In this document: positions 8,697 through 17,190 of the stretch, one piece after another
How the letters are laid out: each line of letters begins with the position of its first letter
Position numbering within the stretch: the first letter of the stretch is position 1
NCBI GenBank assembly: GCA_015484595.1
Contig: WFMM01000163.1
Coordinates: 1-52,870, forward strand
Source: Nitrospirota bacterium
GTDB lineage: Bacteria > Nitrospirota > Thermodesulfovibrionia > Thermodesulfovibrionales > JdFR-85
DNA length: 52,870 bases
Direction of reading: 5' to 3'
The notes under the pieces: model-generated
The model's database searches: none
What the model was told of the DNA's origin: nothing
The model's input: only the letters and a program-made list of their open reading frames with translations
Position numbers and translations under genes: made by a program

Positions 8697-9995
8697 CTAT
8701 TTCACCTCTTCCTCAAAACTACCTCGATCCTCCCTTGTTTTACTTGCTTCAAAGACATCAAAGATTTTTAGATCCTTGGTATAGTATTTTACTTTATATT
8801 TTGTTATGTTTGTAAGTCTTTTCAGAATATCATCAATCCTGTAACAGCTACTTAAAGCAGTTTCAAGATACATCTCCACATCTGTATTATGCTCTTGCAG
8901 TTCATCTCTTAGTAGAGCTATTGCACCAATTAGTACTTGAAGGGGTTGCCTGATTTCATGAGCCGCAGCTCCTGAAAGTTTCACTACCGCATCAAGCTTC
9001 TCTGCTGTTACATCCTTTAAAAGCACAATCTCCCATATCTCTTCAGGCTCCCGCTTTTCAATGAATGAAGAACTTACAGAAACTACTCGTTCACCTATTA
9101 CATATTCCTTAGGCTTTTGAAGAAATTCCTTTGCATTTTTGTAAGAAATACAGTCAATACAGTTTTTGCACTTTTTATCAGCCGTGCCATACTTTGAAAG
9201 TAACCAGCATCTGCAACAGTAAGAACCATATTCAGGACAATCGATTCCCTCCTGACAGCCAAAATTCTCCCAGCAGAAAGGGCCTTTGAATTCTCTATCA
9301 CTTCTGAAAATGGCCTTTCTCAGTTCGTTTTCATTTCTAAGAGAAAAGATCTCTTTGCCTAAAATAGTATCGTCAATCGAAAGTAAACTTTTCAGTGCGC
9401 TGTTTATATGAATTATTCTTCCGTCGTTGTCAAGGAAGAGCACCCCGTCAGAAATATTTTCAAGCACTGTCTCAAGCTCTCTCTTTTTTCTGTCAAGCTG
9501 TCTCTGTCGCTTTATCCTTTCGGTAACATCCCGAAACACCTCTATTCCGCCAGTTATCTCGCCTTTTTGTCCTTTTAAAGGAGAGGTCATCACCTCAACC
9601 ATGATCCTTTTACCGTCCTTTCTTTTAAGAGAAATAACCTCAGGACCATAGGTTCTTCCAAGTTGCATTGACTTCACTAATGGACACCTTTCCAGACACA
9701 GTAATTCACCTGTCTCATCGGTATGCTGTAAAATGTTATCATAGCAACTTTTACCTATAACCTCTTCAGCTTTGTAGCCGGTGATCTTTTCTGATGCTCT
9801 GTTCCAGAATAGAAACCTTCTGTCTCTGTCAGTAACATAAATACCTTCATTTGCTGAATTTAGGACAGCCTTTAAATAGGAGAGTTCGGCTTTTAAGTGA
9901 TTGACAAGCCTGTTTTTTTTGCGCATTAAAATAAAAAAATAATAGAAGGCACCAGTAGTAGCAGCCAAAAGGATAGAAAAAATTAACAGTTTCAT
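8697..9995 (-). CDS. PAS-domain histidine-kinase-like protein with HisKA dimerisation domain but no recognisable HATPase domain
   Basis: N-terminal TM, two PAS regions, Cys-rich insert and H-box AAHEIRQPLQVL. The ORF ends about 85 aa later without N/G boxes and abuts ccoG. Confidence 0.8.
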   Translation of the reverse strand: MKLLIFSILLAATTGAFYYFFILMRKKNRLVNHLKAELSYLKAVLNSANEGIYVTDRDRRFLFWNRASEKITGYKAEEVIGKSCYDNILQHTDETGELLCLERCPLVKSMQLGRTYGPEVISLKRKDGKRIMVEVMTSPLKGQKGEITGGIEVFRDVTERIKRQRQLDRKKRELETVLENISDGVLFLDNDGRIIHINSALKSLLSIDDTILGKEIFSLRNENELRKAIFRSDREFKGPFCWENFGCQEGIDCPEYGSYCCRCWLLSKYGTADKKCKNCIDCISYKNAKEFLQKPKEYVIGERVVSVSSSFIEKREPEEIWEIVLLKDVTAEKLDAVVKLSGAAAHEIRQPLQVLIGAIALLRDELQEHNTDVEMYLETALSSCYRIDDILKRLTNITKYKVKYYTKDLKIFDVFEASKTREDRGSFEEEVK

Positions 9996-10051
9996 TTTAA
10001 ATTATTAGATCGCAAGGAGGCAGGTAAAACCTGCCTCCGGCACTTTAAAAG

Positions 10052-10525
10052 TCAAGGTGTCTTTCCGTATTCCCGCACAGAATCAATATATGCAAGGACC
10101 TTCCATATCCTGTCTCTACCAAGCTGTTGCTCAAAGGGTGGCATACCTCCTCCTCTTCCCTTGGCCACGGTTAAGTATTTCTTATCGTCCGTCTCACCAT
10201 ATTTAAGATGGCCTGTAAGGTCAGGACCTACCCCGCCTTTTAGGTTTTCACCATGACAGACGGCACAGTTTGCCATAAATATGCCTTTGCCCTCAGCTAT
10301 TGCCTTATCGTTGTGTTCATAGGGGTTTTCAGTGGGTACCTCCACTTTTGTTGCTTTGTGTTTTTTTACATCCTCTTCATAAACCTTGTAGTAGGACCAA
10401 CCACTAATCTGGGGAGTGTAACTGGCTATATACCAGACAAGCCAAATGATCACGCCTATATAAAATATAAGCCATCCCCTTGGTATCTTTTTATTTGATT
10501 CCTTGATGCCATCACATTCAGCCAT
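10052..10525 (-). CDS. ccoP: membrane-anchored monoheme cytochrome c, CcoP-like
   Basis: One N-terminal TM, one CAVCH, and GGMPPFEQQLGRDRIWKVLAYIDS. Confidence 0.8.
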   Translation of the reverse strand: MAECDGIKESNKKIPRGWLIFYIGVIIWLVWYIASYTPQISGWSYYKVYEEDVKKHKATKVEVPTENPYEHNDKAIAEGKGIFMANCAVCHGENLKGGVGPDLTGHLKYGETDDKKYLTVAKGRGGGMPPFEQQLGRDRIWKVLAYIDSVREYGKTP

Positions 10526-10560
10526 CCTTTCACCTCCATCTTTAAAAAAATTCTAACCTC

Positions 10561-10616
10561 TAAATCTAAAATCTTAAATCTTAAATCTGAAATTTTAAAT
10601 CCCTTCATCCTTCATC
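10561..10616 (-). repeat. heptamer tandem repeat overlapping the ccoQ-like stop codon
   Basis: TAAATCT AAAATCT TAAATCT TAAATCT GAAATTT TAAATCC CTTCATC CTTCATC in exact 7-nt register. The stop is 10605-10607. Confidence 0.9.
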
Positions 10617-10796
10617 GTCGTCCTTTAGCATCCTGTATTTAGGCTCTTCAACCTTTTTCTTCCGCTTTGGCCTGTAATAATGAAACATTATCCATATAAA
10701 TGTAAGAACAAGGGTAGCCCCAAATATCAGATAAGCCCATCCATTCCAGCCCATCACTTCTCCTGTAAAGACCTTATATAGGTGATTACCTTCCAT
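10605..10796 (-). CDS. ccoQ: CcoQ-like small membrane subunit
   Basis: 63 aa, one TM, charged C-terminus, located between ccoO and ccoP. Confidence 0.65.
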   Translation of the reverse strand: MEGNHLYKVFTGEVMGWNGWAYLIFGATLVLTFIWIMFHYYRPKRKKKVEEPKYRMLKDDDEG

Positions 10797-11725
10797 ATCT
10801 TATCAGTGCCAAGGGCATTCTGCCATGGAGGCATCCCACCAGGGCGTCCCTTGGATATGGTTGTAAAGAGGTCCTGGTCAGAGCTTCCATATTTCCATTC
10901 CCTGTCTCTCAGATTTGGACCAATACCACCTGTTGCGTCCTTTCCGTGGCAAGGGGCACAGTTGCCCTGAAAGATACTTTCACCCTCCTTTGCAGCCTCT
11001 GCATTTCCATCATAGGGGTTTTTCAATGTAGTTGCAGCCTCTGCGACCTGCGTAAGACCCCTTTGCTTAAGCCTTTTTACATCCCTTCCAAGCTTCTGTA
11101 GATAAGCCACAAGGGCATCCATCTCAGTAAGCTCACCCCTTAACTCAGGTGGCGTTACGGCATCTCTTGCCTGCTTTGCAGGATAATCAGGTGAGGTAAC
11201 CTTTGCCTTATAAGCCTCAATCTGTTTCTGAACCTCCTGCTTTGTATAACCATAGCCAAGCACAGAAACCTTTTTAAAGCTGTATGTGGTATCAAGCTTT
11301 CTCTTAGCAAGCCATGCATAGGACGGCATTATGGATTTTGGAAACATCTCCTGAGGGTTCTTAAAGTGCACATAATGCCAGGAATCAGGGTACTTGCCAC
11401 CAACCCTGTTCAGGTCAGGCCCTATGCGCCTTGAGCCCCAGAGAAAAGGTCTGTCGTAGGCAAACTCCTCTGGCTTTGAGTACTCTCCATAACGTGCCAC
11501 TTCAGTTCTCAATGGCCTGACAGTCTGTGTATGGCAGTTGTTACATCCCTCTCTGATATAAATATCCCTTCCTTCAAGCTCCACTGCAGTGTATGGCTTA
11601 ATGTAATCACTTACAGGCTGAGTTGAGGGAAGCATAAGGGGTAAAAACATGGTAACAAAAGTTCCTATGAGGATCACCACCACTGAAAGTATTGCAAATG
11701 TTATGGGTTTGTTCTCTATTGACAT
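10754..11725 (-). CDS. ccoO: cbb3 oxidase CcoO subunit with fused C-terminal cytochrome c domain
   Basis: CcoO signature [15 protein letters not shown]...[21 protein letters not shown] plus a second heme motif CAPCH in a CcoP-like domain. Confidence 0.92.
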   Translation of the reverse strand: MSIENKPITFAILSVVVILIGTFVTMFLPLMLPSTQPVSDYIKPYTAVELEGRDIYIREGCNNCHTQTVRPLRTEVARYGEYSKPEEFAYDRPFLWGSRRIGPDLNRVGGKYPDSWHYVHFKNPQEMFPKSIMPSYAWLAKRKLDTTYSFKKVSVLGYGYTKQEVQKQIEAYKAKVTSPDYPAKQARDAVTPPELRGELTEMDALVAYLQKLGRDVKRLKQRGLTQVAEAATTLKNPYDGNAEAAKEGESIFQGNCAPCHGKDATGGIGPNLRDREWKYGSSDQDLFTTISKGRPGGMPPWQNALGTDKIWKVITYIRSLQEK

Positions 11726-11739
11726 GGCACCCTCCTTTC

Positions 11740-13158
11740 TCAGACAGTCTGTGGCTCGGGTTCGGTAAGGGTTTCAGGCTCTTTACGCGCTGTCATCACA
11801 AGGTTGTAAGCAAAGACCAGAATACCCACAAAGTAAATCAGTCCGCCCACTAACCTGATTATCCAGTAAGGGTGCATTGCAGCCACTACCTCAACAAAGC
11901 TATAGGTCAGCGAACCATCTGGATTTGTGGCCTTCCACATTGCACCCTGCTGTATACCAGCAATCCAGAGTGTTACAGTATAAAGGAGCTGACCTATCAA
12001 TATAAGATAAAAATGCAGATTTGCAAGTTTTATGCTGTATATCTCCTTTTTGTTGTAAATCCTTGGAAACATGTAATAGATAGAGGCAGATATTATCATG
12101 GTCACCCATCCCATGGTGCCCATGTGCACATGACCTATTACCCAGTCTGTATAATGGAAAAAGGCGGTAAGGGTTCTCAGGCCCTGAGTTGGGCCCTGAA
12201 CGGTCTGCAGCCCATAAAAGGTTATGCCAAAGATAAAGAACTTGGTCAGATAGTTTGACCTCATCAGATCCCATCTTCCTCTTAATGTGTAATAACCATT
12301 GACCACAGAGCCCCAGGATGGTGCAATCAGAAAGATACTAAAGGCAATACCAACGGTCTGAATCCACTCAGGAAGTGGCGTGAGCATCAGGTGGTGTGCA
12401 CCTGTCCAGAGGTAACCAAAAACAAGTGACCAGAAAGAGATGATCGATAGCCTGTGGCTGTATATTGGAAGATTGGTGGATTTAGGCAGAAAGTAATAAA
12501 ACATGGCAAGTATTGGCACGGTAAACACAAAGCCCACTGCATTATGACCATACCACCACTCAACATTAGCATCGTTTGCCCCTGCATACAGTGAATAGGA
12601 TTTAAAAAGATTAACAGGAACCTCAAGGTTGTTCACTATGTACAGGACCGCTACGGTAACAGTCATTGCAATTATGTACCAGAGCGAGATATACATCTGT
12701 TTTTCCTTCCTTTTGATCAGGGTGGCAAAGACATTGATTGCAAATATAACCCACATGATGACTACCACCACATCAAGGGGCCATTCAAGCTCTGCGTATT
12801 CTTTGGATGTGTTCATTCCTGCAAAGAGACTCAATGCTGCAAGGGCAATCGCAATGTTAAACAGGTAAAGGTGGAACTTAGCAAGCCCGGGAAAGGCAAT
12901 CCTCGTCCTTGTAAGCCTCTGAAGCATATAGTAGGTACAGGCAAAGATACCCGCAAGCCCAAAACCAAAGGCAAGTCCATTGGTGTGAACCACCCTTAAC
13001 CTGCCAAAGGTCAACCAGGGGGTAATATTCAGCTTAGGCATCACCATCTCAGCTGCAAGCCAGAGCCCGACCAGAAGGCCAACGATCAACCAGAACATGG
13101 CTGAGTAGGCGAACCCCCTGACCACCGAGTAATCATAACCGTTTTCCCTCATGCCCAT
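11740..13158 (-). CDS. ccoN: cbb3-type cytochrome c oxidase subunit I
   Basis: Multi-TM protein with [28 protein letters not shown] and [20 protein letters not shown]. Confidence 0.95.
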   Translation of the reverse strand: MGMRENGYDYSVVRGFAYSAMFWLIVGLLVGLWLAAEMVMPKLNITPWLTFGRLRVVHTNGLAFGFGLAGIFACTYYMLQRLTRTRIAFPGLAKFHLYLFNIAIALAALSLFAGMNTSKEYAELEWPLDVVVVIMWVIFAINVFATLIKRKEKQMYISLWYIIAMTVTVAVLYIVNNLEVPVNLFKSYSLYAGANDANVEWWYGHNAVGFVFTVPILAMFYYFLPKSTNLPIYSHRLSIISFWSLVFGYLWTGAHHLMLTPLPEWIQTVGIAFSIFLIAPSWGSVVNGYYTLRGRWDLMRSNYLTKFFIFGITFYGLQTVQGPTQGLRTLTAFFHYTDWVIGHVHMGTMGWVTMIISASIYYMFPRIYNKKEIYSIKLANLHFYLILIGQLLYTVTLWIAGIQQGAMWKATNPDGSLTYSFVEVVAAMHPYWIIRLVGGLIYFVGILVFAYNLVMTARKEPETLTEPEPQTV

Positions 13159-13182
13159 CCTCCTTTAAAGATTCTTTTCCCC

Positions 13183-13590
13183 CTATGGGGTATTAAGGTT
13201 AATTAGGTCTTTAAGTGTATATCTTTTCAAGCTCTCTGCAAATATGTCCCTTAGTTCAACCCATATAGGATGAACACTGCACTGTGAAACCCTGTCGCAA
13301 CTGTTCTTGTCCACAACACAAATGTTCAAAGAAAGGGGACCTTCAATTGCCTCGATTATGTCAAGAAGGGAAATCTCGGAAGGCTCTCTTGTAAGGAAAT
13401 AACCACCCTTAACCCCCCTTTTCGATTTCACCAGCCCTGCCCTCTGGAGTTTCTGCATTATCTTTGCTGCAAAGGTCCTTGGAACGGATTGAGCCTCAGA
13501 AATGTCACCAACCACTGCAGATCCACTCTCACTTGCAGCAATATACAACATACACCTTATGGCGTAATCGGTCTCTCTGGTGATTTGCAC
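13183..13590 (-). CDS. Rrf2-family transcriptional regulator with three clustered Cys
   Basis: MQITRETDYAIRCMLYIA, RTFAAKIMQKLQRAGLVKSKRGVKGGYFL, and CVVDKNSCDRVSQC. Confidence 0.92.
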   Translation of the reverse strand: MQITRETDYAIRCMLYIAASESGSAVVGDISEAQSVPRTFAAKIMQKLQRAGLVKSKRGVKGGYFLTREPSEISLLDIIEAIEGPLSLNICVVDKNSCDRVSQCSVHPIWVELRDIFAESLKRYTLKDLINLNTP

Positions 13591-13606
13591 TTCAAGCCCC
13601 CACTTT

Positions 13607-13643
13607 CAGGACTAATTTTATCCTGTTTTTAATTTACTGTCAA
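13607..13643 (-). promoter_or_regulatory. sigma-70-type promoter with dyad over the -10 box, upstream of rrf2-cco
   Basis: Minus strand TTGACA (13643-13638), 17-nt spacer, TAAAAT (13620-13615). Imperfect dyad CAGGACTAATTTTATCCTG at 13607-13625 overlaps the -10. Confidence 0.7.
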
Positions 13644-13724
13644 ACCCTCTCTTTAGCAAATATTCTTTTTTAGGATTATTTTTCTCCTATTTTCTTCTTT
13701 TTGTGCATCTTTTTTAAGTTTCAT

Positions 13725-14576
13725 TCAGTAGAATTCCATTAAAAGCGATTCTACTGTCTCAACTTTCCCCTCTTTTCTGACGAGTGGTTCTTCCCTGATG
13801 ACAGGCACCCTGTCCTCAAAGGTGGGTCTTTGGTTTCTGTAAATAATTCCAGTTGGTATTCTGTCACCCCACTGAAGGGCTGTTTTAAAGGCCATCTCAC
13901 GGTCTTCTGGGTCGTAATCATCGGGCAGTCTGTAAACCCTTTCAGAGTACCACTGATAGGTATTTATCCTGTTAAAAGTAACGCAGGGCTGAAGGATGTC
14001 AAGAAGGGCAAAGCCCCTGTGTTTTATAGCCTCAATCATTAAATGCTTTAGATATTCCCTGTCGCCCGCATATCCTCTTGCCACAAAGCTACAATCAAGC
14101 GCCACAGCAAGTGCAATGGGGTTTAGTGGTTCTGACAGACTTCCAAAGGGCTGTGTCTTTGAGGGCATTCCTTCAAGTGATGTGGGTGATGCCTGCCCCT
14201 TCGTAAGTCCGTAAATCTGGTTGTTGTGCACAAAGAGCTTTACACCTATGTTTCTTCTTATTGCATGAATCAGGTGGTTTCCTCCCTCACCGTAGCAGTC
14301 ACCATCGCCTGCCACTGCAATCACATGCATCTCATGATTGGCAAGCCTTATACCTGTTGCTACGGGAAGTGTTCTTCCGTGAAGACCGTTGAAGGTATTG
14401 CATCTCATGTAATGTGGCAGTTTTCCTGCCTGCCCTATACCTGAGACAAGGGTAATCTCATGGGGTCTTATCTCTAATTCAGAAAGTGCATCCTTTACTG
14501 TCTCAAGTATTGAGAAGTTTCCACATCCAGGGCACCAGGCAGGCACCTGTCCTTTATAAAGCTCTCGGTCAATCAT
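13725..14576 (-). CDS. 2-oxoacid:ferredoxin oxidoreductase, beta (TPP-binding) subunit
   Basis: VPAWCPGCGNFSILE and AGDGDCYGEGGNHLIHAIRRN TPP motif. Start set at the internal ATG; the ORF call extends to a TTG. Confidence 0.9.
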   Translation of the reverse strand: MIDRELYKGQVPAWCPGCGNFSILETVKDALSELEIRPHEITLVSGIGQAGKLPHYMRCNTFNGLHGRTLPVATGIRLANHEMHVIAVAGDGDCYGEGGNHLIHAIRRNIGVKLFVHNNQIYGLTKGQASPTSLEGMPSKTQPFGSLSEPLNPIALAVALDCSFVARGYAGDREYLKHLMIEAIKHRGFALLDILQPCVTFNRINTYQWYSERVYRLPDDYDPEDREMAFKTALQWGDRIPTGIIYRNQRPTFEDRVPVIREEPLVRKEGKVETVESLLMEFY

Positions 14577-14592
14577 ACACGCATCATTCCTC

Positions 14593-14641
14593 AAATCTGA
14601 AATCTAAAATCTGAAATCTTAAATCAGAAATCCTAAATCCT
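14593..14641 (-). repeat. heptamer tandem repeat overlapping the stop of the alpha subunit gene and filling the intercistronic gap
   Basis: AAATCTG AAATCTA AAATCTG AAATCTT AAATCAG AAATCCT AAATCCT, exact 7-nt register. The stop is 14633-14635. Confidence 0.92.
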
Positions 14642-16342
14642 TTTTGTAACCTCCTCTGTAAGTTCCTCTATCATAAAAGGACGGCCATCGTACTTCAGTA
14701 TGTGTTCATCAAAGCTTATACCTGTCTCAGCCCTGAAGTATCTTGAAAACTGGGCAGTAGCGTTTTGTTCAACCAAGATGGTCTTTTTGGCATTAACGAT
14801 TACTTTAAGAAATTCCCTGTCATCAGGAAAGGGATAGAGCTGGCTAAAGTGTAACATCCCAATAGAGTAAGTCCTGGAGAGCCTGTCCACCGCATCCCTT
14901 AAAAGGCCATAGGTCGAGCCCCACCCGATCAGCAGATACTCTGGTGACCCTGCACCGTAAAGCTCTGGTGGTGAAACCTCCTTTTTTAATGCATCCAGTT
15001 TTTTAAGCCTCTTTCTAACCATCCTTGTTCTTGTTTCAGAATCCTCTATAATGTGGCCATCTTCATCGTGCTCATCACTGTCGGTTACTACCACATGCTC
15101 AGCATCCCCTGGCACTGCAAGTGGCGATACTCCGTTTTCGGTGATCTGATGCCTTCTGTATTCCTTCAATCCTCTGAAATCCTCACCACGAATCCTGTAG
15201 TCCTTGTAATTAAGCCTCTTAAGATCAAGCCCTTCGTAACTCCACTGTGAGTCTGCAAGATACTGATCAGAAAGTATGAGGACCGGTATCTGGTACTTCT
15301 CTGCCAGTTCAAAGGCCCTGCTCGTAAGGTAAAATGCCTGCTCAGGGTTTCCAGGGGCAAAGACCACACGGGGAAACTCTCCATGTCCTGCATGAAGCAA
15401 AAACAAAAGGTCTGCCTGCTCTGTCCTTGTTGGAAGTCCAGTGGCAGGACCAGGCCTCTGAACCTCTGCAATCACTATGGGGGTCTCGGTCATTCCAGCA
15501 AGAGATAGCCCCTCAACCATGAGGGCAAAGCCACCACCAGAGGTTCCAGTCATTGCCCTCACGCCTGCAAAGGAGGCGCCAAGTGCCATGTTTATAGCTG
15601 ATATCTCATCCTCTGCCTGCTCAACCACTATCCCGAAATCCTTAGCCTTTGAGGCTATATAGATCATTATCCCGGTTGAAGGTGTCATGGGATAGGCAGA
15701 GTAAAATCTGCATCCACTTGCCACTGCAGAAAGCCCTATTGCCTGATTGCCATTTATAAGCATTCTTCCGCTTTCAGCTTTAAGGGGAACCGAGAAATTG
15801 CATTTCAGACATTTTGTTACGGCATAATCATAGCCTGCCCTTGAGGCCTCTATGTTCTTACTTATCACATCCTCGCCCTTTTTCTTAAAGGTCTCCTTGA
15901 TTATCTCCTCAAAGAGGTCAGGCTCCATCCCGAGCATACCAAGCACTGAAGCAGTTGCCACAGTGTTTGCCATTACTGTGGTTCCGGTCTTGTCCTTTGA
16001 TATACCTTCAAAGGGGACATGTAAAAAAGAGTCTCCATCAAAGGTCTTTTTTACAAAATCCTTGTCATAAACCACCATTCCGTGCTCACTCAGCCTTTCT
16101 GAGTGAATCTCAATACTTTCAAGATTGAGCGCAACCAGGAGGTCAATGGTCTTTTTCGATGAATGAATCGGCGTGTCAGAAAACCTTATCTGATAAAAGT
16201 TGTGCCCCCCTCTTATTCTTGACATGTAGTCCTGATGGCTAAACACATGAAAGCCTGCACGGGCAAAAACCTTTGAAAGCATCCCTCCGATGGTCTGTAT
16301 TCCCTGACCAGCCTCACCACCAATCAAAACCGTATAATCCAT
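14633..16342 (-). CDS. 2-oxoacid:ferredoxin oxidoreductase, fused gamma-alpha subunit
   Basis: IGGEAGQGIQTIGGML and NGNQAIGLSAVASGCRFYSAYPMTPSTGIM. Confidence 0.92.
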   Translation of the reverse strand: MDYTVLIGGEAGQGIQTIGGMLSKVFARAGFHVFSHQDYMSRIRGGHNFYQIRFSDTPIHSSKKTIDLLVALNLESIEIHSERLSEHGMVVYDKDFVKKTFDGDSFLHVPFEGISKDKTGTTVMANTVATASVLGMLGMEPDLFEEIIKETFKKKGEDVISKNIEASRAGYDYAVTKCLKCNFSVPLKAESGRMLINGNQAIGLSAVASGCRFYSAYPMTPSTGIMIYIASKAKDFGIVVEQAEDEISAINMALGASFAGVRAMTGTSGGGFALMVEGLSLAGMTETPIVIAEVQRPGPATGLPTRTEQADLLFLLHAGHGEFPRVVFAPGNPEQAFYLTSRAFELAEKYQIPVLILSDQYLADSQWSYEGLDLKRLNYKDYRIRGEDFRGLKEYRRHQITENGVSPLAVPGDAEHVVVTDSDEHDEDGHIIEDSETRTRMVRKRLKKLDALKKEVSPPELYGAGSPEYLLIGWGSTYGLLRDAVDRLSRTYSIGMLHFSQLYPFPDDREFLKVIVNAKKTILVEQNATAQFSRYFRAETGISFDEHILKYDGRPFMIEELTEEVTKRI

Positions 16343-16349
16343 ATATTGA

Positions 16350-16979
16350 CTATATCACATTTTCCATCAGTTTTCTACCCCTGAAAATCAATGTGAGGAA
16401 GGCTCCCTCAACATACTGGTGTATAAGCATCACATTGGAGGAAAGCTCTTTAATAACAAAGTCAAGGAATTCTCCTGGCTTTACGAGGTTAAGCTGAACA
16501 TCCCTTGTTTTTTGATGCCCAGTAAGGAGGTCAACTATCAGTACCCTGTCAGTAAGGCTATAGAGTTTTTTAAGAGAGCCCTTTAAAGTTTCGTCAATAC
16601 CTGCCACCCTTAAGTTAAAAACCCCGCAGGCAACCACTGCATCAAACCGCTCAGAGATTTCCTCTTCTTCAATATCAGTACAGATAAACCCTGCATCAGG
16701 GAACCGCTCCTTTGCCCTTTTTATTACAGCCTCGTTTATATCAATACCTGTGTAGTTAATTTTAAGCCCTTGCCTTTTCAGGTGTTCGTAAAGGTCTCCA
16801 AAGCCACAGCCAAAGTCAAGTAGGGTCCTAGGATTAATCTTTTTAAGGAGCTTTGTTATAGTCTGATAACGGGAGGTCTGTCCCTCTTTAGTCCATCTTA
16901 ATGCCTCAGGGGAGTGGCCAAACCTTTTGATGTGCAGGTTGTAGAACTCTATAAGTTCCCTTTTTCCAAGGCTATCCAT
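16350..16979 (-). CDS. class I SAM-dependent methyltransferase
   Basis: LLDFGCGFGDLYEHL SAM motif. The ORF call extends into a tRNA gene, so start trimmed to MDSLGKREL preceded by GGGAGG. Confidence 0.8.
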   Translation of the reverse strand: MDSLGKRELIEFYNLHIKRFGHSPEALRWTKEGQTSRYQTITKLLKKINPRTLLDFGCGFGDLYEHLKRQGLKINYTGIDINEAVIKRAKERFPDAGFICTDIEEEEISERFDAVVACGVFNLRVAGIDETLKGSLKKLYSLTDRVLIVDLLTGHQKTRDVQLNLVKPGEFLDFVIKELSSNVMLIHQYVEGAFLTLIFRGRKLMENVI

Positions 16980-16986
16980 CAGAATG

Positions 16987-17028
16987 AACCTCCCTGCGAC
17001 AAGCCGCAGGGCATCAGAAATCAAAAAT
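16987..17028. repeat. dispersed stem-loop repeat, copy A
   Basis: AACCTCCCTGCGACAAGCCGCAGGGCATCAGAAATCAAAAA; CCCTGCG/CGCAGGG stem. Similar to 19171-19210. Confidence 0.75.
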
Positions 17029-17033
17029 TGAAG

Positions 17034-17121
17034 TGGTGCCGGAGGCCGGACTCGAACCGGCACGGAGCTATGCCCCGAGGGATTTTAAGTCCCTTGCGTC
17101 TACCAATTCCGCCACTCCGGC
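17034..17121 (-). tRNA. tRNA-Leu (anticodon UAA), CCA encoded
   Basis: Minus strand GCCGGAGTGGCGGAATTGGTAGACGCAAGGGACTTAAAATCCCTCGGGGCATAGCTCCGTGCCGGTTCGAGTCCGGCCTCCGGCACCA; acceptor stem GCCGGAG/CTCCGGC and long variable arm. Confidence 0.95.
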
Positions 17122-17190
17122 AGTGCTGAAAAGCTATTGATATTAAAATATTTTTTTCTGGTGTGTCAAGAGAGATAGGGTAATAAACCA

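Noticed and set aside
16980-17063. N-terminal extension of the methyltransferase ORF (MPVRVRPPAPLQ…)
   Set aside because: It translates the 3' half of tRNA-Leu and a repeat; the likely start is the ATG at 16979 after GGGAGG.
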